Assembly (NCBI GenBank): GCA_020445245.1
Contig: JAGRHB010000148.1
Location: 1 to 5,457 of the forward strand
Source of the DNA: Gammaproteobacteria bacterium
GTDB lineage: Bacteria > Pseudomonadota > Gammaproteobacteria > Chromatiales > Sedimenticolaceae
Reading direction: 5' to 3'
DNA length: 5,457 nt
Shown here: positions 1-5,457 of the stretch, piece by piece
Layout: each line of letters opens with the position of its first letter
Numbering within the stretch: the first letter of the stretch is position 1
Translations under genes and position numbers: made by a program
The notes under the pieces: generated by a model
Database searches by the model: none
What the model saw: only the letters and a program-made list of their open reading frames with translations
What the model was told of the DNA's origin: nothing

Positions 1-22
1 ATTTCTTGTGTCGTGTCGATTT

Positions 23-62
23 CCCCCCTCGCCCCCCTGGGGGAGAGGGTCGGGGTGAGGGG
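23..62 (+). repeat. GC-rich palindromic interspersed repeat, copy A
   Basis: This REP-like element has an imperfect hairpin with 11-base arms at 26-36 and 39-49 around a two-base centre, and a single mismatch (G31 against A44). A second conserved block, GGGGTGAGGG at 52-61, follows after two variable bases. The same two-block plan recurs at 1666-1702 (reverse orientation) and 1750-1787 (same orientation). It lies about 45 bases past the rmuC stop codon. Read in the rmuC direction it is not followed by a T run, so it is not a typical intrinsic terminator, although the hairpin could protect the mRNA 3' end. Similar C/G-rich dispersed repeats are common between genes of high-GC proteobacteria. 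Confidence 0.75.
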
Positions 63-108
63 AAATCCGGGGCGGCGCCCCTGTTGCGGTCCACCCCCGA
101 TACGCGGC

Positions 109-1608
109 TCAGGAATCGCTTCCCGGCAGGGCGGCCGTCTGCTCCTCATCCGGCTCCGGTTCCGGCAGCTCCACACGGTCGATATCGTGAAAACGCGTGC
201 TGATCTTCTGCGCCGAGGTGTTCACCTGCTTGACGTCCTCGTGGGCCTGACGGATGTGCACGGCCAACTTGTCCATGCGTTGACGGAAGCGCCCGAAATC
301 CTCGGACAGCCTGCGGAGGTGATCCTGGATGATATGCACCTGCCGGCGCGTCGCCTCATCCTTGAGCACCGCACGCGCGGTGGTCAGCACCGCCATCAGC
401 GTGGTCGGCGAGACCAGCCAGACCCGCGCACGCTGTGCCTCTTCGACCAGCTCGGGGAAATGCGCGTGGATCTCGGCGAAGATCGCCTCGGCCGGCAGAA
501 ACATCACCGCCCCATCCGCGGTTTCGCCCTGAATCAGGTATTTGTCGGCAATGTCCCGGATGTGTTTGCGGATATCCAGGCGGAACTGCCGAGACGCCCG
601 CGCCCGATCGGTCTCCGCCAAGTCGTTGTCCATCATCGACTGGAAGCTCTCAAGCGGAAACTTGGCGTCGATCGCGACATTGCCTGTTGGCTCGGGCAGG
701 GTCAGCAGGCAGTCCACCCGGGTGCCGTTGCTCAGCGTGTGCTGCAGCGAAAAGCTGCCCTCGGGCATCAGGTTGCGCACCAGTCCGGCCAGCTGCACCT
801 CACCGAACGCGCCGCGCGAACGCTTGTCGGTCAGCACCTCCTGCAGGCTGACCACGTTGGTCGACAGCTCGGTGATGCGCTTTTGCGCCTCGTCGATTCG
901 CGACAGGTGCTCGAGCACCCTGGTGAAAGTCTCGGTGGTCTTCTCGAATCCCTCGGCGAGGCGCCGCTCGACCTGGCCGCTGATCTCCTTCAGGCGGGTG
1001 TCGGTGGTCTGGGTGAGCCCGTCGACCCGCTTGCCCAACTCATCAGAGGAGGTGCGGAAGGCCGCGCTGACCTGCTGCACCATCGCTGTCATACCGGAGG
1101 TTAGCGCCTCCTGCTGGCCCTTCAGGGCCTCGCGCTGGTGCCGCTCTGCGACCTCGCGATGGCGGTTCAGTGCCGCCTCGAGTGCCGCACGCAGCTCGGC
1201 CGATTCACGCTGCTGGGCCAGGCGTCCGTCGGCCAGGTTGTCGGCAATCGCCTTGCGCTGCGCCTCGAAACGTTCGATCAGCTCGGTCTTGAGTGCCGCC
1301 GAATCCTGCAGCATCTGCCGCTGCAGACCGCCCATGCGCTGGTCGAGCAGATCCTGCAGACGCATCAGCCCGGCGTTCAACGATTCCTGGACCTGCTGTC
1401 GGCTCTGCGCCACATCGTCGCCGATGTCCTCGCGCACCTCGCGCAGCAACGCGCGCTGGTCGCCCAGTTCCGTGCGCAATCGGTATCGAATGCCAGATAC
1501 GGTGACCAGCAGCCAGGCCAGCAGCACCAGCCCGAACAGCAGGCCACAGAGCAGCAGCAGATCGAAATGCGCGCGCAGCAGCGCGAGGGCAGCGTCCAGA
1601 TTTTCCAT
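109..1608 (-). CDS. rmuC: RmuC family DNA recombination protein (membrane-anchored, nuclease-like fold)
   Basis: From the ATG at 1608 this encodes 499 residues, close to the roughly 475 of E. coli RmuC. Residues about 14-38 form one hydrophobic membrane anchor (LLLLCGLLFGLVLLAWLL). Residues about 45-260 are rich in Q, E, R, L and A and look like a long coiled coil. The conserved RmuC core follows at about 262-475, with RGAFGEVQL (265-273), VDCLLTLPE (298-306) and AIDAKFPLE (312-320). The E270 and D314-x-K316 pattern resembles the active site of PD-(D/E)XK nucleases, to which RmuC proteins have been related. The tail is acidic (LPEPEPDEE). In E. coli, rmuC was linked to the rate of inversion at short inverted repeats; its biochemical role is not settled. 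The gene is divergent from mtaB. A TTG at 1617, better spaced from AAGGAG, may be the true start and would add three residues. Confidence 0.95.
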   Translation of the reverse strand: MENLDAALALLRAHFDLLLLCGLLFGLVLLAWLLVTVSGIRYRLRTELGDQRALLREVREDIGDDVAQSRQQVQESLNAGLMRLQDLLDQRMGGLQRQMLQDSAALKTELIERFEAQRKAIADNLADGRLAQQRESAELRAALEAALNRHREVAERHQREALKGQQEALTSGMTAMVQQVSAAFRTSSDELGKRVDGLTQTTDTRLKEISGQVERRLAEGFEKTTETFTRVLEHLSRIDEAQKRITELSTNVVSLQEVLTDKRSRGAFGEVQLAGLVRNLMPEGSFSLQHTLSNGTRVDCLLTLPEPTGNVAIDAKFPLESFQSMMDNDLAETDRARASRQFRLDIRKHIRDIADKYLIQGETADGAVMFLPAEAIFAEIHAHFPELVEEAQRARVWLVSPTTLMAVLTTARAVLKDEATRRQVHIIQDHLRRLSEDFGRFRQRMDKLAVHIRQAHEDVKQVNTSAQKISTRFHDIDRVELPEPEPDEEQTAALPGSDS

Positions 1609-1622
1609 TGCCGCCAAGGATA

Positions 1623-1628
1623 CTCCTT
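1623..1628 (-). promoter_or_regulatory. Shine-Dalgarno site of rmuC that leaves the start codon ambiguous
   Basis: The minus strand reads AAGGAG here, a strong ribosome-binding sequence. It is 5 bases from an in-frame TTG (1617-1615) and 14 bases from the ATG (1608-1606). The spacing favours TTG, with ATG as the conventional alternative. The two proteins would differ by only three N-terminal residues (start, A, A), so the membrane anchor is unaffected. Confidence 0.6.
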
Positions 1629-1665
1629 CGCCGGTTCGCAAGTGGGGCAACTGTGAATGCGGCGC

Positions 1666-1702
1666 CCCCTCACCCCCGCCCTCTCCCCGGGGGAGAAGGG
1701 GA
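1666..1702 (-). repeat. GC-rich palindromic interspersed repeat, copy B (inverted)
   Basis: This is the second copy of the repeat, in reverse orientation to copies A and C. On the plus strand it shows CCCTCACCCC at 1667-1676, two variable bases, then CCCTCTCCCC at 1679-1688, followed by the right arm ending in GGGG at 1698-1701. The right arm carries an extra A (1696-1697) relative to the perfect arm of copy C. The copy lies about 58 bases upstream of the rmuC ATG, where transcription signals of rmuC would be expected, and about 47 bases from copy C. Confidence 0.75.
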
Positions 1703-1749
1703 TGTGGCCAACTGCTCCCTCAGTCGCGCGGAACAAGAGACCTTGATTG

Positions 1750-1787
1750 CCCCCTCTCCCCCCAGGGGGAGAGGGCTGGGGTGAGGG
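1750..1787 (+). repeat. GC-rich palindromic interspersed repeat, copy C
   Basis: This is the best-formed copy. CCCTCTCCCCC (1752-1762) and GGGGGAGAGGG (1765-1775) are perfect 11-base inverted arms around a two-base centre. They are followed by CT and the conserved block GGGGTGAGGG (1778-1787). With inverted copy B it makes a paired element of about 120 bases, resembling the paired REP arrangements (BIME or REPIN) known in other proteobacteria. It ends 76 bases before the mtaB start. No transposase gene is present in the window. Confidence 0.8.
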
Positions 1788-1863
1788 CCCTCAAGACAGC
1801 ATCACCCTGCAGCCACCACTCCCGGCCGCACGCGGTTAAACTCCCGGTTCCACCACCAACCCG

Positions 1864-3153
1864 ATGAGTGCGATGCGCGTATTCCTGCAGGCCCTGGGCT
1901 GCCGCCTCAACGAGGCCGAACTCGAACGCTGGTCGCGCGACTGTCGCGAACAGGGCTTCGCCCTGGCCGACAGCGCCGAACACGCCGATCTGGTCGTGAT
2001 CAACACCTGCGCGGTGACGGGTGAGTCGGTGCGCAAATCACGCCAGCTGATCCGCCGCGCACAGCGCGGCAATCCGCAGGCCAAGCTGGTCGTCAGCGGC
2101 TGCTATGCCTCGCTGGAGACCGAGGCCATCGCCGCCGAACTCGGTGTCGACCTGGTGGTGGCAAACCCGGACAAGGATCGCCTGATAGACATCGCTGCGC
2201 GCCGCCTCGATCTGCCGGTGATGCCCGAGACCGCCACCGAGCCCGGCGAGAACGCCCTGCTGGCACGCGGCAGGCACCGCGCATTCGTCAAGGTACAGGA
2301 CGGCTGCCGCTACCGCTGCGCCTTCTGCATTGTGACCAAGGCACGTGGTGACGAGCGCAGTCAGCCGGTCGCCGCCGTGGTCGACGAGGTCAATCGGGCA
2401 CACGCCGCGGGCGTACAGGAGGTAGTGCTGGCCGGTGTCCATCTGGGCGGCTACGGCAGCGACATCGGCTGCGACCTGAAGACTCTGGTCGAGCAGGTAC
2501 TGGCGCAGACCGCGGTACCGCGGGTGCGCCTGGGGTCGCTGGAACCCTGGGAGCTGGCGGACGGCTTCTGGTCGCTGTTCGACAATCCGCGACTGATGCC
2601 GCATCTGCACCTGCCGCTGCAGAGCGGTGCCGACAGCGTGCTGCGCCGGATGTCGCGGCGCTGCCGCAGCGCAGACTTCCGGGAACTGGTGCAGCAGGCG
2701 CGTCAGGCGGTGCCCGGGTTCGGGATTACCACTGACATCATCGTCGGGTTTCCGGGCGAGACCGACGAGGAGTGGCAGCAAACCATCGCGTTTGCAGACG
2801 CAATGCCATTCAGCCACATCCATATATTTGCCTACTCGCCGCGCGCCGGGACCAAGGCTGCCACGATGCCGAATCAGCTTTCACGCAGCGTCAAACGTGC
2901 GCGCAGCCGCCAGTTGCACACGCTGGCGCAGACCGGCCGCAGGCAGATTCTTGCGCGCGCCCTGGGGCAGACCTTCGAGGTCCTGATCGAGGGACGTAAC
3001 AGCGACGGTTCCGGCTGGTCGGGCTATACGCCGAACTTCCTGCGGGTCGAGATCGCGGGCGACACCGCGAGAGATCTCGACAACCGCATCATTCGGGTGC
3101 GGGCCACCGCGCTGTCAGCAGATGGCGAACGGCTGATGGCGCGTCTGGCCTGA
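1864..3153 (+). CDS. mtaB: MtaB: tRNA (N6-L-threonylcarbamoyladenosine(37)-C2)-methylthiotransferase
   Basis: This radical-SAM enzyme adds a methylthio group at C2 of t6A37 in tRNAs that read ANN codons, in the cytoplasm. The protein has 429 residues. The N-terminal methylthiotransferase domain carries the three cysteines of the auxiliary iron-sulfur cluster: C13 (LGCRLNEAE), C49 (INTCAVTGES) and C80 (VVSGCYAS). The radical-SAM CxxxCxxC motif is C148, C152 and C155 (DGCRYRCAFC), followed by TKARG. Other family motifs are LHLPLQSG (248-255), TTDIIVGFPGETD (289-301) and FAYSPRAGT (322-330). The C-terminal part, about 365-428, fits a TRAM-like RNA-binding region containing YTPNFLRV. The LGCRLNEAE form and overall length favour MtaB over MiaB or RimO. 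ATG 1864 is used; ATG 1873, three codons later, is equally plausible. Neither has a clear Shine-Dalgarno sequence. The gene ends 22 bases from the convergent xthA. Confidence 0.93.
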   Translation: MSAMRVFLQALGCRLNEAELERWSRDCREQGFALADSAEHADLVVINTCAVTGESVRKSRQLIRRAQRGNPQAKLVVSGCYASLETEAIAAELGVDLVVANPDKDRLIDIAARRLDLPVMPETATEPGENALLARGRHRAFVKVQDGCRYRCAFCIVTKARGDERSQPVAAVVDEVNRAHAAGVQEVVLAGVHLGGYGSDIGCDLKTLVEQVLAQTAVPRVRLGSLEPWELADGFWSLFDNPRLMPHLHLPLQSGADSVLRRMSRRCRSADFRELVQQARQAVPGFGITTDIIVGFPGETDEEWQQTIAFADAMPFSHIHIFAYSPRAGTKAATMPNQLSRSVKRARSRQLHTLAQTGRRQILARALGQTFEVLIEGRNSDGSGWSGYTPNFLRVEIAGDTARDLDNRIIRVRATALSADGERLMARLA

Positions 3154-3175
3154 GAACGCGCAAGGCACGCCGTGG

Positions 3176-3988
3176 CTACGCGAAATCGACCCATACCGGG
3201 CAGTGATCGGAGGGTTTTTCCATCGCACGGATATCGTAGGCGATACCGGCATCGCTGACCCTTGACTGCAGCCCGGCACTGGCCAGCATCAGGTCGATGC
3301 GCAGACCACGCTTCGGCTCCCTGTCGAAACCCTTGCTGCGATAATCGAACCAGCTGAAGTGCTGGTCGTCCTGTGGATGGCGCACCCGGTAAGTGTCGCA
3401 CAAGCCCCAGTCCATCAGCGTCGCCAGCCACTCGCGCTCCTCCGGCAGAAAGCTGCATTTGCCATCACGCAGCCAGCGCCGTGCATTGTCCGCCCCGATC
3501 CCTATATCGTCATCGGTCGGCGCGACGTTCATGTCTCCGATCAGCAGCAGATCCTGTCCGATGGTGTAACCCTGCGCCAGCATCTGCGAGAGTTCGGCGT
3601 AGAAACGCTGTTTGTGCGGGAATTTGACCGGATGGTCGCGACTCTCGCCCTGCGGGAAGTATCCGTTGATCACCGTGAGTTCCCGCTCGCCGATTCGGTA
3701 GGTACCCGCGATCAGGCGGCGCTGCGCCTCGGCATCCTCACCCGGGAACCCGTAGCTGACGCTGACCGGCGGCTCCTTGGACAACAGCGCGACGCCGTAA
3801 TGCCCCTTCTGGCCGTAGTACGCAACCTGGTACCCCAGCGCCTCGATCATCTCGCGTGGAAACTCCGCGTCCTGCACCTTGGTCTCCTGCAGTCCGATGA
3901 TGTCGGGATCGTATCGCTGTTTCAGGGCCTCGATCTGATGCGGGCGCGCCCGCACCCCGTTGATATTGAATGAAACGACGCGCGTCAT
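3176..3988 (-). CDS. xthA: Exodeoxyribonuclease III (AP endonuclease, XthA)
   Basis: This is a 270-residue enzyme of the exonuclease III / endonuclease-exonuclease-phosphatase fold. It cleaves abasic sites and removes 3' blocking groups and nucleotides from duplex DNA during base-excision repair. It matches E. coli XthA closely along its full length: [13 protein letters not shown] near the start, GLQETKV with the metal-binding E35, [13 protein letters not shown] with Y110, GDMNVAPTD with D152 and N154, [11 protein letters not shown] with W213, LRIDLML with D232, and [10 protein letters not shown] with the catalytic D261-H262 pair. All expected active-site residues are present. The ATG at 3988 is chosen because it starts exactly where the family starts. 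AGGAA on the minus strand (3999-4003) lies 10 bases upstream. An ATG at 4066 would add 26 residues with no family match. The gene is convergent with mtaB and divergent from the small membrane-protein gene. Confidence 0.97.
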   Translation of the reverse strand: MTRVVSFNINGVRARPHQIEALKQRYDPDIIGLQETKVQDAEFPREMIEALGYQVAYYGQKGHYGVALLSKEPPVSVSYGFPGEDAEAQRRLIAGTYRIGERELTVINGYFPQGESRDHPVKFPHKQRFYAELSQMLAQGYTIGQDLLLIGDMNVAPTDDDIGIGADNARRWLRDGKCSFLPEEREWLATLMDWGLCDTYRVRHPQDDQHFSWFDYRSKGFDREPKRGLRIDLMLASAGLQSRVSDAGIAYDIRAMEKPSDHCPVWVDFA

Positions 3989-4164
3989 GACCGCTGGGTT
4001 CCTGTGATGTCGTGGGTTTCGCGGCGGCCCGCCGTCCCACCGTGCCGATTTGCTGCGACAGCTCATCGGGCGGTTTCGGCATAGTAGAATGGCCGCTACA
4101 TCAGGTGTCGCGGCAGACTACCAGCTGTGCACCGTGCAATCCAAGTACAGTGGAAGAAGTCCCT

Positions 4165-4482
4165 ATGAGCCTCAACCTGAAAGATATCGGCGGCATGCGA
4201 ATCACCCTGATCGGCCTGACCCTGGTCTGCCTGCCACTGGTCCTGTTCGCCGACATGCAGCCAATAGGCATCGGCGTCATGACCGCGTATATCGTGCCCG
4301 CGCTGGTCGTGCTGTTCTTCTTCGTGCTGATGCTCGACGCCCTGATGAACCGGGTATTCATGATCGAACAGCCACCCGAGGTGCAGGCGGTCAAGCGCCT
4401 GAACATGTGGCTGGACCTGATCGCCGGCGCCGGGATCCTTGTCGTGTGGGGCTCTTACTTTCGCTCGCTGCTGCAGACCTGA
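4165..4482 (+). CDS. Small three-helix membrane protein of unknown function
   Basis: I do not recognise this 105-residue protein. It has three hydrophobic stretches long enough to cross the membrane: about 13-29 (ITLIGLTLVCLPLVLFA), 36-58 (centred on YIVPALVVLFFFVLML) and 82-98 (centred on IAGAGILVVW). Basic residues sit before helix 1 (K6, R12) and between helices 2 and 3 (R63, K77, R78). The positive-inside rule therefore suggests a cytoplasmic N-terminus, a cytoplasmic middle loop of about 22 residues containing MIEQPPEVQAVKRLN, and an outside C-terminus. No signal peptidase site or lipobox stands out. GGAAG at 4152-4156 is 8 bases upstream of the ATG. The spacing, good coding character and clean fit between xthA and phoU support a real gene. 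It is probably transcribed alone, since both neighbours are on the other strand. A weak TAGAAT (-10-like) at 4085-4090 lacks a matching -35. Confidence 0.8.
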   Translation: MSLNLKDIGGMRITLIGLTLVCLPLVLFADMQPIGIGVMTAYIVPALVVLFFFVLMLDALMNRVFMIEQPPEVQAVKRLNMWLDLIAGAGILVVWGSYFRSLLQT

Positions 4483-4503
4483 GTCACGACCCGGGAGTAT
4501 GCA

Positions 4504-5223
4504 TCAGCCGAGACTGGCGACGTTGACGTGGCGCACGTCCTTGCCGGTGACCGAATAGATCAGGTTGCGTGCGATGCTGCAGGCGTGGTCGCCAATCCGC
4601 TCCATCGCCTTGATGCCCAGCGTCGCATCCATTACCCAGCGGATATTGCGCGGGTCTTCCATCAGGTAGGTCGCAAGTCGGCGGATCGAACCCTTGAACA
4701 TCTCTTCGATATCCCTGCCATCGAGTGCCACCTGAACGGCAAGATTCACATTCTCCTCGGCAACCGATTTCAGGCTGCGCTGGAGTAGCTGCACCGCCGG
4801 CCCGGCGAGCCGGCGAACATCTTCGAACAGGACGCAGTCACGCAGCGTCGGTTGGTACTCGTAGAGCCCCTCGGCGATATCCGCCACGCGCACCGCCTCA
4901 TCACCGATCCGCTCCAGGTCGTAAACCGCACGCGACAGCGTCAGCACGAAGCGCAGGTCGCGCGCGACCGGTTGGTGAATAGCAAACAGACGGGCATTGG
5001 CAGCGAGCGCATCAATGTCCAGATCACGGATCACGCGATGATCGTGAATCACCTTGCGCGCCTTTGCCACGTCGCAGGCGGAAAGCGCCTCGCTGGCCAG
5101 CACAACCTGATCCTGCACGCGCCACCCCATCTCGAGCACGAGCCCGCGGAAGCACCCCAGGTCGCCGTCGAAACGCGAGAGGATGTGCCGGTCGGCGGTC
5201 TTGGTTGCCTCGTCCTGAGACAT
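4504..5223 (-). CDS. phoU: PhoU: phosphate-specific transport accessory and signalling protein
   Basis: PhoU links the Pst phosphate transporter to the PhoR-PhoB two-component system and holds the Pho regulon off when phosphate is plentiful; it is cytoplasmic and membrane-associated. The 239 residues match the usual length of about 235-240. Two repeated three-helix PhoU domains are visible. Each has the metal-binding ExxxD signature: DLERIGDEAVRVAD (E104, D108) in the first and AMERIGDHACSIARN (E208, D212) in the second. Further family matches are PVARDLRFV (85-93) and DPRNIRWV (190-197). The ATG at 5223 lies 17 bases after the pstB stop. No strong Shine-Dalgarno sequence precedes it, so translation may depend on coupling to pstB. 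The gene is convergent with the small membrane-protein gene, with a 21-base gap. Confidence 0.96.
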   Translation of the reverse strand: MSQDEATKTADRHILSRFDGDLGCFRGLVLEMGWRVQDQVVLASEALSACDVAKARKVIHDHRVIRDLDIDALAANARLFAIHQPVARDLRFVLTLSRAVYDLERIGDEAVRVADIAEGLYEYQPTLRDCVLFEDVRRLAGPAVQLLQRSLKSVAEENVNLAVQVALDGRDIEEMFKGSIRRLATYLMEDPRNIRWVMDATLGIKAMERIGDHACSIARNLIYSVTGKDVRHVNVASLG

Positions 5224-5240
5224 ATCAGCCGCCGACCGGC

Positions 5241-5457
5241 TCAGCCGAAGCGGCCGGTGATGTAGTCTTCCGTCAGCTTGTGCCGCGGGTTGGTGAAGAT
5301 CTGGGTTGTCTCACCAACCTCGACCAGATTGCCCAGATGGAAGTACGCGGTGCGTTGTGACACGCGCGCGGCCTGCTGCATCGAGTGGGTGACGATCGCA
5401 ATCGTGTAATTCGCACGCAGCTCGTCTATCAGCTCCTCGACCTTCGCGGTGGCGATC
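5241..5457 (-). CDS. pstB: PstB: phosphate ABC transporter ATP-binding protein (C-terminal part only)
   Basis: The gene runs off the right edge of the window, leaving only the last 71 residues and the TGA stop at 5243-5241. The fragment contains [19 protein letters not shown], with the switch (H-loop) histidine at fragment residue 24, and the PstB-typical ending [11 protein letters not shown], nearly identical to the E. coli ending. The Walker A, Walker B and ABC signature motifs lie outside the window. PstB is the cytoplasmic ATPase that powers high-affinity phosphate import with PstS, PstC and PstA. Placement directly before phoU matches the pst operon order of E. coli and many other bacteria, so pstA, pstC and possibly pstS are expected beyond the edge. 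Confidence 0.96.
   Translation of the reverse strand, partial: IATAKVEELIDELRANYTIAIVTHSMQQAARVSQRTAYFHLGNLVEVGETTQIFTNPRHKLTEDYITGRFG

Noticed and set aside
13..1867. Long open frames on the plus strand across rmuC (13-1104, 542-1867, 1138-1656)
   Set aside because: They are antisense to a well-conserved rmuC, have low-complexity compositions rich in R, S, A and P or H, Q and L, and show no family motifs. Long antisense frames are expected in GC-rich coding DNA. Peptides such as SPLAPLGERVGVRG are translated repeat copies.
2510..2523. Perfect 14-base palindrome CCGCGGTACCGCGG
   Set aside because: It lies within mtaB and encodes an ordinary stretch (TAVPRV). Such palindromes arise by chance in GC-rich coding DNA, and no second copy was seen.
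2038..2823. Open frame of 261 codons on the minus strand within mtaB
   Set aside because: It is antisense to mtaB with no recognisable motifs. The strong, ordered radical-SAM motifs on the plus strand account for this region.
3189..3218. Terminator-like structure (ACCC and CCG pairing with CGG and GGGT, then a T run) just past mtaB
   Set aside because: It lies in the 3' coding end of xthA and is explained by the conserved [10 protein letters not shown] codons. The stem is short and interrupted, so it is not convincing as a terminator for mtaB.
4022..4034. Small hairpin CGGCG-GCC-CGCCG upstream of xthA
   Set aside because: It has only a five-base stem with no T run, in the divergent gap between xthA and the small membrane gene. 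Nothing supports a terminator or operator role.
4798..4816. Inverted repeat GCCGGC ... GCCGGC
   Set aside because: It is inside phoU coding sequence, short and GC-rich, with no reason to treat it as a site.
5224..5240. Possible Pho box or separate promoter for phoU
   Set aside because: The gap is only 17 bases and holds no Pho-box-like direct repeats. phoU is best explained as co-transcribed with pstB.

Overview
This 5,457-base window is GC-rich chromosomal DNA. The gene content and close resemblance to E. coli-type proteins (XthA, RmuC, PhoU, the PstB C-terminus) suggest a high-GC proteobacterium, most likely a gammaproteobacterium. An MtaB-type tRNA methylthiotransferase, which E. coli lacks, points away from the enterics. 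This placement is inferred from protein character and is not a phylogenetic result.

Layout, left to right. (1) Positions 1-108 are the sequence downstream of rmuC and hold one copy (A) of a GC-rich palindromic repeat. (2) rmuC runs leftward (109-1608). (3) A 255-base divergent intergenic region (1609-1863) holds two further repeat copies, B and C, in opposite orientation. (4) mtaB runs rightward (1864-3153). (5) xthA (exonuclease III) runs leftward (3176-3988), tail to tail with mtaB. (6) A 176-base divergent gap separates xthA from a rightward gene for an unrecognised 105-residue protein with three predicted membrane helices (4165-4482). (7) phoU (4504-5223) and the 3' end of pstB (from 5241 to the window edge) run leftward as the tail of a phosphate-transport operon.

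The genes are mostly housekeeping: nucleic-acid maintenance (rmuC, xthA), tRNA position-37 modification (mtaB) and phosphate uptake and signalling (pstB, phoU). Strands alternate, so rmuC, mtaB, xthA and the small membrane gene are probably separate transcription units; only pstB-phoU looks like an operon. No phage, transposase, CRISPR, tRNA or rRNA gene was seen.

The least ordinary structure is the repeat family. Its three copies share a GGGGAGAGGG core, two variable bases and then GGGGTGAGGG. B and C form an inverted pair inside a divergent promoter region. A and B lie in inverted orientation on either side of rmuC, a gene whose E. coli homologue is linked to inversion at short inverted repeats. 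The other item worth attention is the unidentified three-helix membrane protein. I found no convincing new multi-gene system here.
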